Assembly: GCF_001625305.1 (NCBI RefSeq)
Contig: NW_017804242.1
Location: forward strand, 2,849,986 to 2,913,985
Reading direction: 5' to 3'
Origin: Branchiostoma belcheri
Taxonomy: Eukaryota; Chordata; Leptocardii; Amphioxiformes; Branchiostomatidae
Length of the DNA stretch: 64,000 nucleotides
Shown here: piece by piece, positions 1 to 11,520 of the stretch
Numbering within the stretch: position 1 is the first letter of the stretch
Layout of the letters: every line of letters begins with the position of its first letter
Notes under the pieces: generated by a model
Seen by the model: only the letters and a program-made list of their open reading frames with translations
The model's database searches: none
Told to the model about the DNA's origin: nothing
Position numbers and translations under genes: made by a program

Positions 1-35
1 TTCTGTAATTAAATGGTGTTTTTTTTTCTTTCCAG

Positions 36-3000
36 CCAACCTGGTGTCACTATTTCATCAAGCTGCTATCACTGAAAGGCCTATTGCTCAGGAATTTCAC
101 CCAGGTACAGCCTTCCTAAATATATTACTGCAGTTACATATACAGTGCATTGGCTTTTTGTGCCATACTTTTTCTTATACTTCGCAGTGCCATAGTATGT
201 CATCTGTTTCTTGTATGTCCAGAATATTGACACATTGGAGCGAGTGGCAGGAGTGCCAGCTGGGGCGATGGTGGAGGCTCATGGGACATTTTACACAGCA
301 CATTGTCTTGGAGAGTGTAGGAAAGAGTACACACAGGAGTGGGTCAAAGGTCAGCATTGTTGTCATGCAATATATTTCATTGACTTTCAAGAAGTACAAA
401 CGTGTAGATTCAACCATTACCAGGAGTGGAAAAAATGCATATATTTATATTTGTGCTGATGTTGTGTAATTGTTTGTAAACATTTTTTGACGTTTTTTTG
501 CAGAAAAGGTCTTCAATGATGAGGTCCCTAGATGTCCTGAGTGTGATGGTGTGGTCAAGCCTGGTATGAACCTTGTTAACTTTGGCATGTATGACATTTA
601 GGTACATTGACCTGTATACTTGAACAAAATTGAGATCTGTTAATGTATTGTCAGTTTAATGACACTGCTTTCCAACTGATAGTGCCTCATCTATTTGTTA
701 GACATAGTGTTCTTTGGAGAGGCCATGCCAGCCAAGTTCTTCCCCAGTGTTTTGGCGGTAGGTACTTCTTCATTTCCGTTTGGTAAGGAACAACCTGTCA
801 ATTTTTATGCAATCATTTTTGTTTCAGGGAACACATTTTTATATCATACCAAAAATGTTTTACATTTGTATTTCACACTTTATTTCATGGTTATGGTTCT
901 CTTCTTGAGTTCAAAGTACAAATATAGTAATCCACTGCTTTATTTAAATGTAAAAACTTGCAGGATTTTCCTCGGTGTGATCTCCTCATTGTCATGGGAA
1001 CATCACTACAGGTCCAGCCTTTCGCCTCCCTGGTGGACAGGTCTGTATTCATCCCACATCATCAAGTTATTTACTGGGATTTACCACATTTGTGAAAAGA
1101 TCTGTCATAGGTTACTGCTGATATAATTTTTATTATTTTTTATGTTAGGACAAATACTTCAACTGTTACATAAAAATGACATGCTATCATCATCGTCATC
1201 CTCCGTAGAGTTGGAGCATACAAAGTTAGATCGCCAAAACTGTTTGTCATTCATCACAGAGATAAGTTCCTGGCCCTCCAAGCCTATTTCAGTTTCAATA
1301 AGTTTCTTAAGTGTTATATTTGGACGTCCAACTCTTCTCTTTGTATCAGGGTTCCAGAGTAGAAGCGTACTGGCTGGTTCTTCACTACGTACAACATGAC
1401 CGGCCAAGCTTAGTCGTCGACATTTGACTTCTGTAGTTACATTTGGTAACGAACCGTATAACTGTTTAGTAGTATGTTTCCACCATGGTGTATTGAAAAC
1501 CACTCGCAGCATCTTCGTGTATGTTCTGTTTAGTTTTCTAGAATGTGACATATTCATGTTAGACATGCTATGATTGGATATATATTGCTGACTTGTATAC
1601 TGTGTGTTGAGTATTAATACATACATGATTTTTTATGCACTAGGGTCCCAGAGACCTGTCCCAGACTTTTAATCAACAGAGAGAAGTGTGGCCAGGTGGG
1701 TGGGTGGTTATTTAAATGTCTATCTAAACTCTTCATGTCTGTTCTTGTGTTTTCTTACCTCATCAAAAAATTACAGTATGTAAATGAAAATGTACATGTA
1801 TTCCACATAGAGCAGGAATGCTTTCACAGAATAAGGAAATACAGAGAATTTGTCAAATACTAGTACATTGTAAAGGGTGCAAGCTCTAATTGAACTGTCC
1901 AATATTTGTTGGCCAATTATTCTGCTTATCTACTGTACATGTGGTGTTGAATTTGAAACAGTACAGTGCTAAGACTGCAGTGATGAAACAAAGGTGCTGA
2001 AGTGCCATCCATTGTAAAGAAGCTTCTGCCATGTCACTGGCATGTTTGTAAGGGGGGGGGGAGCTGTTGACTCATTGCTGTATATATGCAGTGATTCTGG
2101 CTATTCTGGCCTTGTTCAGGGGTATAGAAAATTGAGATATGGGTCCTTTGCCCACCGGCTCCTGGCTGCTATGATTAAACCTGAGCTGCCTGATGTGGAG
2201 TTAGGCATCAGCCCCTCACCGGTACATGTCCTCAACTGTCCTTCATACAAACACAGTCACAGCAGTCTTAGGTTCACTATTTACAGTGATACTTTCTGGA
2301 TGTACTATAAATACAGTCTATTCATGTAGCATACTGTTAGTTACTTAGGTTCAAGTTCAGTTGTAAACAAAAGTTAGCTCTTGATGACCCTAGAGTAACC
2401 TGTGATGGCAAGAATCTTAGTACATGTATCTGGAAAATAAGTCATAAAATTCTTTGATGATTTTTTTAGTTAGAAATAAAATGCTTGACATTCACACTAA
2501 TTCTATGTGCCATTCTGTGTCATAGGTTGACCCCATTATGAGGATGCTGGGATTTGGTGGAGGCATGGAATTTGACTCTGAGAACAACTACAGGTGAGAG
2601 AAAATAGATCACAAATGTGTTAACTTCACAGTTGCTGAAACCTTGTCATGTCATGTTTAAACAGTTAACATATTTCTTATCATATTTCTTCTTTGTCCCT
2701 GCAGGGATGTGGCCTGGCTGGGAGATTGTGATGATGGTTGCAAAGCTCTGGCTGAGCTACTTGGATGGAAGGTTTGTATATTTCTTTGATTTGATTACTT
2801 CTGCAACATTGGAGGCTGTTAAAGCACTTTGTATGTCACCTTTGTATGTCTGTCTTTCTTGTGACATTTTTGACCTCCTTACTAATTACAGGAGGAGCTG
2901 GAAGAGCTTGTAAACAAGGAACATGCCAGGATTGAGGCACAGATTGAAGAAGACAAGAAAACTGCAGCCAAGAGAGTTCCAGCCGAGGGTCAGGCTGTGG

Positions 3001-3245
3001 CTGCTGCAGGAGGGAGCACTGAGGGGGCTTCTGCAGCAGCCAGCCCTGACAGCAGCAGGCAAGAGTCTACTGCAGCTACTGCAGACAGCAAAGACAAGGT
3101 AGCTCCTACATCTGAAAAGACCAGGGAAGGGAAGCCAGACAGTCCCCAAGCTGATGTTAGTCCAACACCTGGTACAGATGGCGTGGAAACAAAGAGCAGT
3201 GGGGATGATCCAGAAACCAGCGAAAAGGGTTCCTCCAACCTTTAG
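36..3245 (+). CDS. SIRT2: SIRT2-type NAD-dependent protein deacetylase (5' partial)
   Basis: Nine exons join in frame: 36-104, 223-349, 504-563, 702-757, 964-1040, 1644-1695, 2526-2593, 2705-2771 and 2892-3245 (stop TAG). They give the last 309 residues; the start lies left of the window. Seen: the NID motif at the start of the second exon, the catalytic-His motif [10 protein letters not shown], two cysteine pairs for the structural zinc (CLGEC, then CPEC), KPDIVFFGE, the NAD-binding [24 protein letters not shown], and the SIRT2-like GFGGGMEFD and [13 protein letters not shown]. The order and wording match class I sirtuins, closest to SIRT2, a mainly cytosolic deacetylase of tubulin and other proteins. 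The last exon adds a tail of about 115 residues rich in A, S, T, E and P, probably disordered. The first zinc pair is CX3C where I recall CX4C in human SIRT2. SIRT3 is the main alternative, but the GGGMEFD block and long tail favour SIRT2. Confidence 0.93.
1183..1600 (-). mobile_element. LINE 3' fragment in a SIRT2 intron, antisense to the gene
   Basis: The minus strand translates without stops into the typical extreme C-terminus of a non-LTR retrotransposon ORF2: [12 protein letters not shown], then [17 protein letters not shown], then [16 protein letters not shown]. This block follows the reverse transcriptase in jockey/CR1/RTE-like elements of many invertebrates. The catalytic domain is absent, so this is a 5'-truncated dead copy. 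A short GAT-rich run at about 1185-1205 sits at the element's 3' end, as LINE tails often do. The clade is not certain. Confidence 0.75.
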
Positions 3246-6200
3246 GAAATTCCTTATACCATTACCATGGGTATAAAGCACCACGTGAGTAGTGTTCCAC
3301 ATCCCTTGTGAAGTTGTGCCAACCAACTTTATGATTGGCAACAACATTTCGACATACGGTTACTTAAAAAAACTTTTCCACAAGCATATATGTACATTAC
3401 ATGGTGTGTTTATCTGCTACGTTAACTTTGAATTTTATCTACTGTTATCCAGTAAATGATAGTTTGAAAAAAAATTGTTTTAGAAAAAGTTCAAACTTTG
3501 AAATGTTCTGGTTAACTTCTTGTGAAGGGGGAATGCACACCAATCCAGGCTACTATTATTATCTCTAACATCAGGTGGATTTTAGCATTTGGATTTGAAG
3601 TTACTCCATAATTAGAAAGTATTAAATCTACTATGCTCCTACTGTGTTTATTATTACCATAGCTATCTTCTTTAAAAATGACTGACAGGTAATATTACCA
3701 AGCAGTTGATGTGAATTCAATATGGGAACTTAGCATGGCCTTTAGCAATGGCATGTTGATTGGCAAGCTGATCAGTATGGAGTCATGATAGAATCTCAGA
3801 CTAACATTCATATGTACTGTGTACATATTGAAATGTAGTTTGGTAATTTTCAAGCAGATTCTGTGGGGCAAGGGGAGTCTATATTGGTCATCTGTATCCA
3901 TCAGCCAATGGTTACAGGAGGCCAATATAGACTCCCCTTGCCCCACAGAATCTGCTTGGACATTAGTTAGGAACTGCTTGAAGATTAATTAGGAGGATGT
4001 CCTCTACAAATGACAGATTACATTATGTACCAAATTACTCATTGAAACTGTTCTGGATTAGAGATAAAATTTTAATATCATGATGATATTGCAACAATAA
4101 GTACAATATCAACTGTTCTTTTAAATTTCAGACAAGTCAATCAATAAGATAGTAAAAAAAAAGATTTTCAAGCCTACATTATCACAGTTGTTTCACTTAC
4201 CTAAGGCCACACCCAGCCCAGTAAAATTTCTTGGTTCTCGGATTTTTATAGGAAGTTAATACAGCAGGCAGGCGAAAGAAACATTAAACTCCCTGATAGA
4301 CCCAATTTTTATTGCTTCCACAGGCTGGTTAATGATTCAAACAATGGATTTTTATGCATTGCTAAATGAAAACCCAGTAACAACTTGGCAGACAAGGACT
4401 TTCTTCAACTGCCATTCATATCCTGAATTATCTGAATTTCTCGTATCAAAAAAACATTTGAGTAACCAGATTTACTTAATTTTTTTCCATCATATTTATA
4501 CAGGGTTGCCCATTCGGTGATAATACTGCTTTTCAGTGGAGCCCTGTATAAACCCGAGAACCAAAAGATTACATTGGTGTCGCCTTACTATGCATATCTA
4601 ATTATATATCATATCACTTTACCTACTGAGCAACAATACCATTCCACACATCTTACACATTGCTAAACTTTTTGGCACCGTTATTTTGCCACCGTTTTGT
4701 CTACCTTTATGCAAGCTTACACATTGCATACATTTATATATCAGGAACTAGCAATACTACATACATGTACTAATGCTTCTGAGTAAAACATTAACACACA
4801 TTTTTTATGAATATGTCATATATATGCTTTTGCGTCACTTGCCACATACATTTTGTACCACTTGCGGTTCCTATACTGACAATACCAAATTACCTACGTG
4901 TTAATTTCATTTCTTCAGAGTTTTGTTAAAGATGTAACAATAAAACTGGACTTGTGGCCAATGCAATTCCTTATACTTTAAAAAACACGCATAAACTTAA
5001 AAGAAACCCTAAAAGAAATATCAGGTACATATATCTAAACAATTCATATCACTATGAAAAGAAGTAAAATAAGTGGTATCAAAGGTGTCACATCTCATTT
5101 TTAGTAGATCCTAAAACAAATTGGTTTCTGCTGATGAGCAGTTTTATTACCCAGAATGAAACTGCTGGGAGCCAATATTTTGGAGTAATCCATTCAAGTC
5201 TAATCTTACCTTCCAATGTAAAGATAGAAATACTTCAGACTCAGAGGCACACAGAACACCTCAGTAACTCTTTGCATCTTCAGTCATTAAACCTATGTAC
5301 TGGTTTAGTCATTTTTAAGTAGGAATCCTTGAAGCAGGAATATTTTCAATATGATATAAAGGTGGTTGTCATAAAATAAATCAAGGAAAGATAGTTGGAA
5401 TGGGTAAGGCTTAGTATCAGTACGTCAACAGTGTTTATAGTCATCACCAAAAGGAATGCACATTCAAATACTTCGCTGTAAATATATACCTTAAGACTAC
5501 CCAATAATGCAAGTTTAAAAATATGGTACAGTACATCAATGTCTATCAAACAATAAATTGCTTGCGACTGGACTAACAACTGCCATACCAAAACATATTG
5601 ACAGTAATTGTAATAAATATATATATAAATAAAATACTGGTAACACAAAATAAACATCTCTCAATTGTCTTACAGGTATTGTAGAAGTTGAGAAAATATT
5701 CCTAACTACCAGTATTGTAGAGGTTAAGGTGAGAACTACTATCATGTAGAGGTTAAGGCCCAGGACAGTGAAAGCCTGATGTATAGTCTGAAGATGACAT
5801 TACTGGTTGAGAGAAAACTAACTGTGCCGCTTGATGTTGATATTCACTGACTGACAAACATTAAAACTGAGCAAACTTGATTTTACACAGATCTAAAAGC
5901 TATGCCTGGCACTCGACATGACAATTTTCCACAGAATAATAAGATAGTGGAAAAGGTAAGTGAAAGTCACATAACAGTAACTGTGAATTGAGATGCTGTA
6001 AATCTGTCATCATCATAAATCTGTCATATTTGCAGGAAAAAACACCCTAATCCTGACCAATACATAAGGTACACAATATCACATTTGCATGCAAATCACA
6101 GCTTGGTGTACAAGCTCTACCTCATCATCATGCTAAACCAACAATGGTGGCACAGGGTAGGATCCTGTGATGCCACACCCTATCATTATCTTTCCTGGAA

Positions 6201-6291
6201 GCATTTTTCATGAGTCCCTCATCATTATTCAATTTCTGTGGGTTAACTAAATGCCGCAACAGACTTAGTTATATGCCAAGGCAGTTTAAGG
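3246..6291. other. SIRT2 3' flank and intergenic DNA
   Basis: No coding exon is supported here. It probably begins with the SIRT2 3' UTR; the first clear AATAAA on the plus strand after the stop is at 4939-4944, 1.7 kb downstream. A minus-strand AATAAA (TTTATT at 5143-5148) could serve the PPC gene at 6292. The stretch also holds a strong inverted repeat at 3851-3958 and AT-rich runs. A spliceable 18-codon plus-strand ORF near 5901-5955 was considered and not called. Confidence 0.6.
3851..3958. repeat. Perfect 37-bp inverted repeat with 34-nt spacer
   Basis: Bases 3851-3887 are the exact reverse complement of 3922-3958, leaving a 34-nt spacer (3888-3921). The arms begin CAAGCAGATTCTGTGGGG. 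If transcribed, for example in a long SIRT2 3' UTR, the RNA would fold into a 37-bp stem without mismatches. It could be a foldback/MITE footprint or a hairpin RNA source; nothing else in the sequence decides between these. Confidence 0.9.
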
Positions 6292-7011
6292 TCAGACTTC
6301 AGTTCCCATTTGGTGGTTGAGCCTCTTGCTGACCACCAGTTCGGGGAAGCCTGTCCTGTCGTCCATCTCCCTGCGGTAGGTCAGGTTGCTGCACTCCCCG
6401 ATCACAATCTCTGCCGTGGTGAAGACGGTCAGGTTGCCCATCACATGGCCACCAATAACAGCCCCGTCCTTGTCAGCCAATGAGACGTGGAGATGGCAGC
6501 TGTTGTTTAAGGTACCCACCAATGAAACAATCTCGTAGCGCTGGTCCAGCTCAATGACCTGACAAATACATGACGTTCAGTTACAAAAGAAATACTTTGA
6601 AGTGATGCATTTTTGTAATATTCAGAATATTCTTTTTGGGCTGGTTGAATAAAGCACCCTCTCATCTATGGCCTCTTGTCAAGTGCCTGTGACATACATG
6701 TACACATTTACACAGTAAATCAAACAGAAGCAGGTCAGCAACCATCTATACAATCAATCAATCAATCAATACCCCAATACCTTCTACATGTGCTATGCAG
6801 GGATCCATGGAAGGAAAAATTCCTGCCTCACCTCGTTTGGTTTTTCTGCTGTGGCATTAGCCAGCCGCAACTTGGCACTGGAGACACTGCCGACACAAGT
6901 CATCACGAAAGGCGCCTTCAGTCTCTTCTCTTCTACAAACTTCTGCAGCGCAGACTTGATCTCCTCCCCGGGACCCAGGCGCAACGTGAAACACACAAGG
7001 GGGCTTGCCAT
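6292..7011 (-). CDS. PPC/DUF296-domain protein, copy 1
   Basis: Two exons, 6832-7011 and 6292-6558, join in phase 0 to 148 residues. The donor reads GTGAGG, and the acceptor CAG precedes VIELDQRYEIVSL. The start MASPLVCFTLRLGPGEEI and the core HLHVSLADKDGAVIGGHV match the PPC (plants-and-prokaryotes-conserved, DUF296) domain, a single compact alpha/beta domain that forms trimers in bacteria and archaea. Animal copies are often labelled 'bifunctional protein GlmU-like', though they lack GlmU catalytic domains. The HxH...GGH residues are a possible metal site. The function in animals is unknown. A tandem copy lies 2 kb away on the same strand, and the bases just before each ATG (CACTTAGRCC) are shared between copies. 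Confidence 0.85.
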
Positions 7012-9033
7012 GGCCTAAGTGGGATCAACACAAGCAATAAGATGAAAGCAAACTAATCCGATTTTCCTCCATGTATATACGCAATGCCAGCCTGAAATCC
7101 TTACAAATATGAGAGAAGAAGGAACCGTCTTGCAATCTATATTCATTTCCCCTCGCAGTATGTGGGTCATATGACCTTCCGATACGGCCTACATTAGCAG
7201 GAAGGTCATATATCCTCATCATCTGTTGGAAAAACACACGTTAGTTGACAGGAAAAGTGCCTGTACAAAAATTCAACAACATCCATCACCATGTAGGGAG
7301 AATAGACGTTGTGCCTTCAGCTGTCTGCCTTTATCTGTGTTCCGATCAGCGAGGAATCAATCCCGACAGCTGTCCCTGCCATGTGCATGATGTGGAATTA
7401 TGCAGGGACACTACCGGTACAAATGGCAAGCTGAGCACCAGACTTATCAGGGCACGCATCCCGACTGTCACTGGTTCTCATCACCGATGGAAAAATCAAT
7501 GTCACGTTGTCACTTTAATGGTATCAAAATCTAGTAGCAGATGGTTGGGAGAAAAACAAATTAATAGACTCTTTCCGTGGCACCCAGGCGTACTAATTCC
7601 TAGGTAATCCTTAGCCCCAGTCACATTCTTCATGATTTGACTGAAGGTTTTGTGTCACCAACAGGTTTGCAAGTAAAGCAGTGCAGATCACACCTCTGTA
7701 GCCCCAATTACCAGCACCTGGCCTGCCTTGTGCTGCCGGGACATGAATAATCCTGCTTTTCCTGCAGCACAGAGTGAACGTAACTACATCATGTACATTC
7801 CACAGACTGTGTATGTTCCACTTAACCACTGCGGGCAAATCCCGTCAGAAATGCACATGCCATTACTGACACTAGCCTTGGGATATCAGCTGCCCATGGA
7901 GATGTCATGTTACACTGCAGCTGGAGCAATGAAAATTAAGCACTTGGCACACTAACCATGTTTGAAATGTAGTAAACAATGCATATTTCATGCATATTTG
8001 TTAGTCTATGGAAATTGAGCAAATGTTAGCATTAAGCGCAAATCATATTATTTAATTTATCAATTACTTTTAAATATAATTTGATAGATTTGATGATAAT
8101 GTAAATTGCAGATTCTATAGGGTTCATTCATTTTTTTTTAATTTTCATAGTTTATACATACATGTACCTGTTGTAGATACATTTTGAGCAGGAATGCTTC
8201 CACATCTTTTTAACTCATACATACATCCAACCCTGTGTATGCCTTCATAAACTACACAAACACACATGCACACACAAGCACACATACGCCCATGCAAACA
8301 TAAACACACACTCACAAACATGCGCCATTAATAATACGTATATATACAGACACTCAGAATCTGAGTGTATACAATGTTGTATATATGACACAATAAAATT
8401 CATATTACATTGTCAAATGAATGAATAAATGTGGTTGTAATAAAATAGACAACACAGGTAATAAGACTGCAGTCAAAATACAAGAGTTTGGCTCTAAATA
8501 TTAAAATCCCAACCCAATTAGAAGCTCTAGATTATGAAATTGTGTGTTACTATCAATAAAATGAATGTACACCCTACATTTCTGTTAATCTAAGGAGGAC
8601 ATGGTGCAATGTTAACCAATTGACTAGTACCCAACATAACACCAGGAGGGAATAGCACTTTTCACATTATTATACCTTAATCTAATCTCAAACATATAAG
8701 GCACCTATCAAAATATAAAAAAAACATATCCATAGATGGTAAAAAAAATGATAATGTAACAGAAAATGGTCTAATGAAGGTTAGACACCCAGATAATGAG
8801 ATACACAAGGAAACTGACAAAAAGTAGTGGATACTACTTGAAATGACAGTTTTCAAACCCTATCCAGTTGATTGAGTAACAATGTGTGGGTCCTTCTACA
8901 TGTAACAGTATTGTAGAGGCCAATATGGCACTTCCACTGTCCCTGATCAAATTTCCTAAATAGGTATCAACAATTGTAATGAATACAATGTCTGGCAAAT
9001 TGACTGATACTGCTGTAGTTGGTAGACTTCTGT
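7012..9033. other. Spacer between the tandem PPC genes
   Basis: No coding exon recognised. It should contain the promoter of the 6292-7011 gene (right after 7011) and the 3' end of the 9034-9812 gene. An A+T-rich stretch runs from about 7960 to 8900, with a CA-rich patch at 8250-8330. Confidence 0.6.
8250..8330. repeat. Degenerate CA-rich microsatellite
   Basis: Interrupted (CA)n and CACACATG-type units over about 80 bases on the plus strand, with no long perfect run. A simple-sequence patch with no visible gene role. Confidence 0.7.
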
Positions 9034-9812
9034 TCAGAGTTTCTGGTTGAGCCTCTTGTTGACCACGAGTTGCGGGAAGCCTGTCTCCTCCTCCATCACC
9101 CGACCATAGCTTTCCTTGGTGCTCTCCCCGATCACAATCTCTGCCGTGGTGAAGACGGTCAGGTTGCCCATCACATGGCCGCCAATAACAGCCCCGTCCT
9201 TGTCAGCCAATGAGACGTGGAGATGGGTGCCATCGTTCAGAGTACCCACCAATGAAACTATCTCGTAACGCTGATCCAGCTCAATGATCTAGCAAAAATA
9301 TATCCAGGTATCAAATAAATATGACTTACTTGTTACGTAATGATTTTTTTCTGGTAGGCAGTTCAAGACTTTAGGTCTGACGGCAGTGAGCTCCGACCTT
9401 AATACTGTCCATATTTATCATGAGCACTTTAATTCTGAGCTATGCTTTTGCCTATTGCCTTACAACATTATACCTGCATCAAGGACATTGATCTGAGCCT
9501 CCACCGCCATGTACAAATACAGGACACCAAACGACAAGCCCGAACCACACGGGAATATATAACACCTTGACTCCCTCCAGACTCACACACGAGCCTCCAA
9601 AGCATGACAACCCTGCCTACCTCGTGCTTACCGACACCTGATTTGTCTGGCATGGCTTTGGCCAGTCGCAGTTTACCGCCTGAAACACTGCCCACACAGG
9701 TCATAACGAACGGCGCCTGCAGTTGTTTCTCTTGGACAAACTTCAGCAGCGCAGATTGGATCTCCTCCCCGGGACCCAGGCGCAACGAGAAACAAACAAC
9801 GGGACTTGCCAT
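9034..9812 (-). CDS. PPC/DUF296-domain protein, copy 2
   Basis: Two exons, 9621-9812 and 9034-9288, join in phase 0 to 148 residues (MASPVVCFSLRLGPGEEI ... NKRLNQKL). The donor is GTAGGC after CACGAG. A nearby GTAAGC would break the frame. The intron sits at the same place as in the copy at 6292-7011, and the core HLHVSLADKDGAVIGGHV is identical. Differences cluster in the first exon, around the intron (MPDKSGVGKHE versus TAEKPNE) and at the C-terminus. The two genes are a tandem duplication on the same strand. Domain and function are as for copy 1: a stand-alone PPC domain of unknown role, with no catalytic partner seen. Confidence 0.85.
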
Positions 9813-9872
9813 GGTCTAAGTGTTGCCAAGTGAAGAAACATCTGCCACGTAAACAGCAAAGGTGACTCAAAC

Positions 9873-9900
9873 CAAGGACATTATACACACAATGTCCTTG
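9873..9900. repeat. Imperfect palindrome, CAAGGACA...TGTCCTTG
   Basis: A CAAGGACATT-type arm faces its complement AATGTCCTTG around a short TACACAC centre. A perfect version of the same palindrome lies at 10016-10041, just upstream of PPC copy 2. Confidence 0.8.
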
Positions 9901-10015
9901 CTCAAACATAGATGTAATTTATCTCTTCAGCTACGCCCCCTTTTTTTTACTACTGTAGTTGTCATCCACAGCACACAATTTCACTTTTCAATCTGCATTG
10001 CATTTTTACCTGAAT

Positions 10016-10041
10016 CAAGGACATTATATATAATGTCCTTG
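10016..10041. repeat. Perfect 26-bp palindrome
   Basis: The arm CAAGGACATT, the centre ATATAT and the complementary arm AATGTCCTTG make a perfect palindrome. Single arms recur nearby at 9479 and 13325. It may be a small foldback element, a cruciform site or a paired factor-binding site; the sequence does not decide. Confidence 0.85.
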
Positions 10042-10268
10042 CCTTAATGATACTGAAAGACAGTTAACATTGCATACCGGTACCCAAGATATCTTTGTAA
10101 CTGTAATGCAGGGGAAGTGAGACAAAGTTTCTTACCACTGTTTTATCACCTTTCTGAGACGTGCTGGTCAAATTCCAGTCCAAAATGCCTTGGGCAAAAT
10201 GTGTGGCCAAGCCCAAGGTGCCCCAGGCTCTGTGCTCAGCTCATTAGGGGGGCCCCCAAGCCCTTTTC

Positions 10269-10452
10269 CGTAGAGCGTAATCGGCCGTTTTAATTCTACG
10301 TAGAGCGTAGACGGACCCTCTAATTCAACGTAGAGTGTAATTGGCGAATTTGGCGTAGAGCGTAATTCGCTGTTTTAATTCTACGTAATGCGTTGTAGCT
10401 ATCGGGAATTAACCGTAAAGCGTAATTGATTAATTGTGCGTAGAGCGTAATC
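10269..10452 (+). repeat. Left subterminal array of CGTAGAGCGTAAT units
   Basis: Seven copies of a degenerate CGTAGAGCGTAAT motif start at 10269, 10299, 10329, 10354, 10384, 10414 and 10439. Spacings are 30, 30, 25, 30, 30 and 25 bases, an 85-bp higher-order period. TTTTAATTCTA linkers recur between some units. Such arrays in DNA transposons are usually transposase-binding sites. Confidence 0.85.
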
Positions 10453-11414
10453 CAAGCCGCAAACGGGAACTCGAGGCCTCGCAAGTGCCGGGTTGTCGCG
10501 GCGCTCGAGGTCTTTCTTGCTTTACCCCCTTCTATACAATCGAACAATCCACTAGACTTGTTCCCAGAGCCATACACAAGAACAAGGCAACACATGGGAA
10601 TGATCCCACAATGCGCTGGGTACGAGATTGACCTTACCATCGGTGACGTACAGGAGGACCATTGGCCAAACGCCACAGATGGCCACAGATGAAGAGGGTA
10701 GAAGGCCTTAGAACCACATGACTTGTAAGGCCCAATAGGGGCCCTCAAGACGTTTCTTAGCGGGAACATCATTGCTGATCAATGGCCAGGGTAATGGAGG
10801 ACACTCCCGAAAAGAGCAATGTCATCCCCGTCATTGTGCGGGTGATGGGTAACGCGGGACAGTCAGCAATCGGCAGCTGAGTCGTTTTGACAAATTACAC
10901 TGTATTGTTTGCGGCCTTTTCTACCTTCGGACGACAACCCCACAAGGCTCAAAGGTCCACTTTTTGGTCCACTTTTTATCTAAAGGTCCAAGACTTTTCT
11001 TTAAAAGATGAACTGATTCGTGTCACCAGCAAGGCTGGAATCCGTTGTAGGAAAACTGCTCACTTTGTCATTGAAAAAGTTATCTCTGATTTTTTCTTTG
11101 AAACCCTCTAAAAACGCAGGAAATGCCATTTCAGAAGGTTCATTTTTCAAAGTTGGCCCCCCTTCAAAATTCTGGCTACGGCCATGTTACCTCCATTCAC
11201 GGATCTCCCTCCGATCTTCGGGCGATCGACTCGCGGTCAAGTTGGTACCTGCGGTAATACTGAATACCCCGTTTTGTATTCTATACTTTCAATGTATAAG
11301 GAAGTGACCGCCGGTTACTACTTTTAATTCAAGTTATGTCACCTCTACATGTAATAAATCAAAAGGTTTTCACGCAAACATGTAGTTGCTAGGTGATTGT
11401 CAGATTGAGTTCTG

Positions 11415-11520
11415 CATAGTGCGTCCGGAATCTTTCGAATTTAGCGTAGAGCGTAGAGAGGCGTCCGGAATTCAGCGTAATACGTAGCCGGCTCTCAAAA
11501 TTTAGCGTAGAGCGTTGTCG
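11415..11520 (+). repeat. Right subterminal array, same motif and orientation
   Basis: Four units start at 11415 (diverged), 11445, 11476 and 11506, about 30 bases apart. GCGTCCGGAATT-type linkers recur between them. The motif runs in the same direction as on the left side, so the arrays are direct and not mirror images, although the outermost ends are inverted. Confidence 0.8.

Noticed and set aside
2042-2329. 96-codon frame in a SIRT2 intron
   Set aside because: No family similarity and the flanking exons join in phase without it.
5901-5958. Short plus-strand ORF (MPGTRHDNFPQ...) with acceptor and GTAAGT donor
   Set aside because: Only 18 codons, with no recognisable family and no following exon found. 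Chance splice-like signals are likely.
10269-10452. Regularly spaced repeats resembling a CRISPR array
   Set aside because: Units are degenerate, spacing alternates 30/30/25, linkers also repeat, and the DNA is eukaryotic with no cas genes. The array belongs to the end of a DNA transposon.
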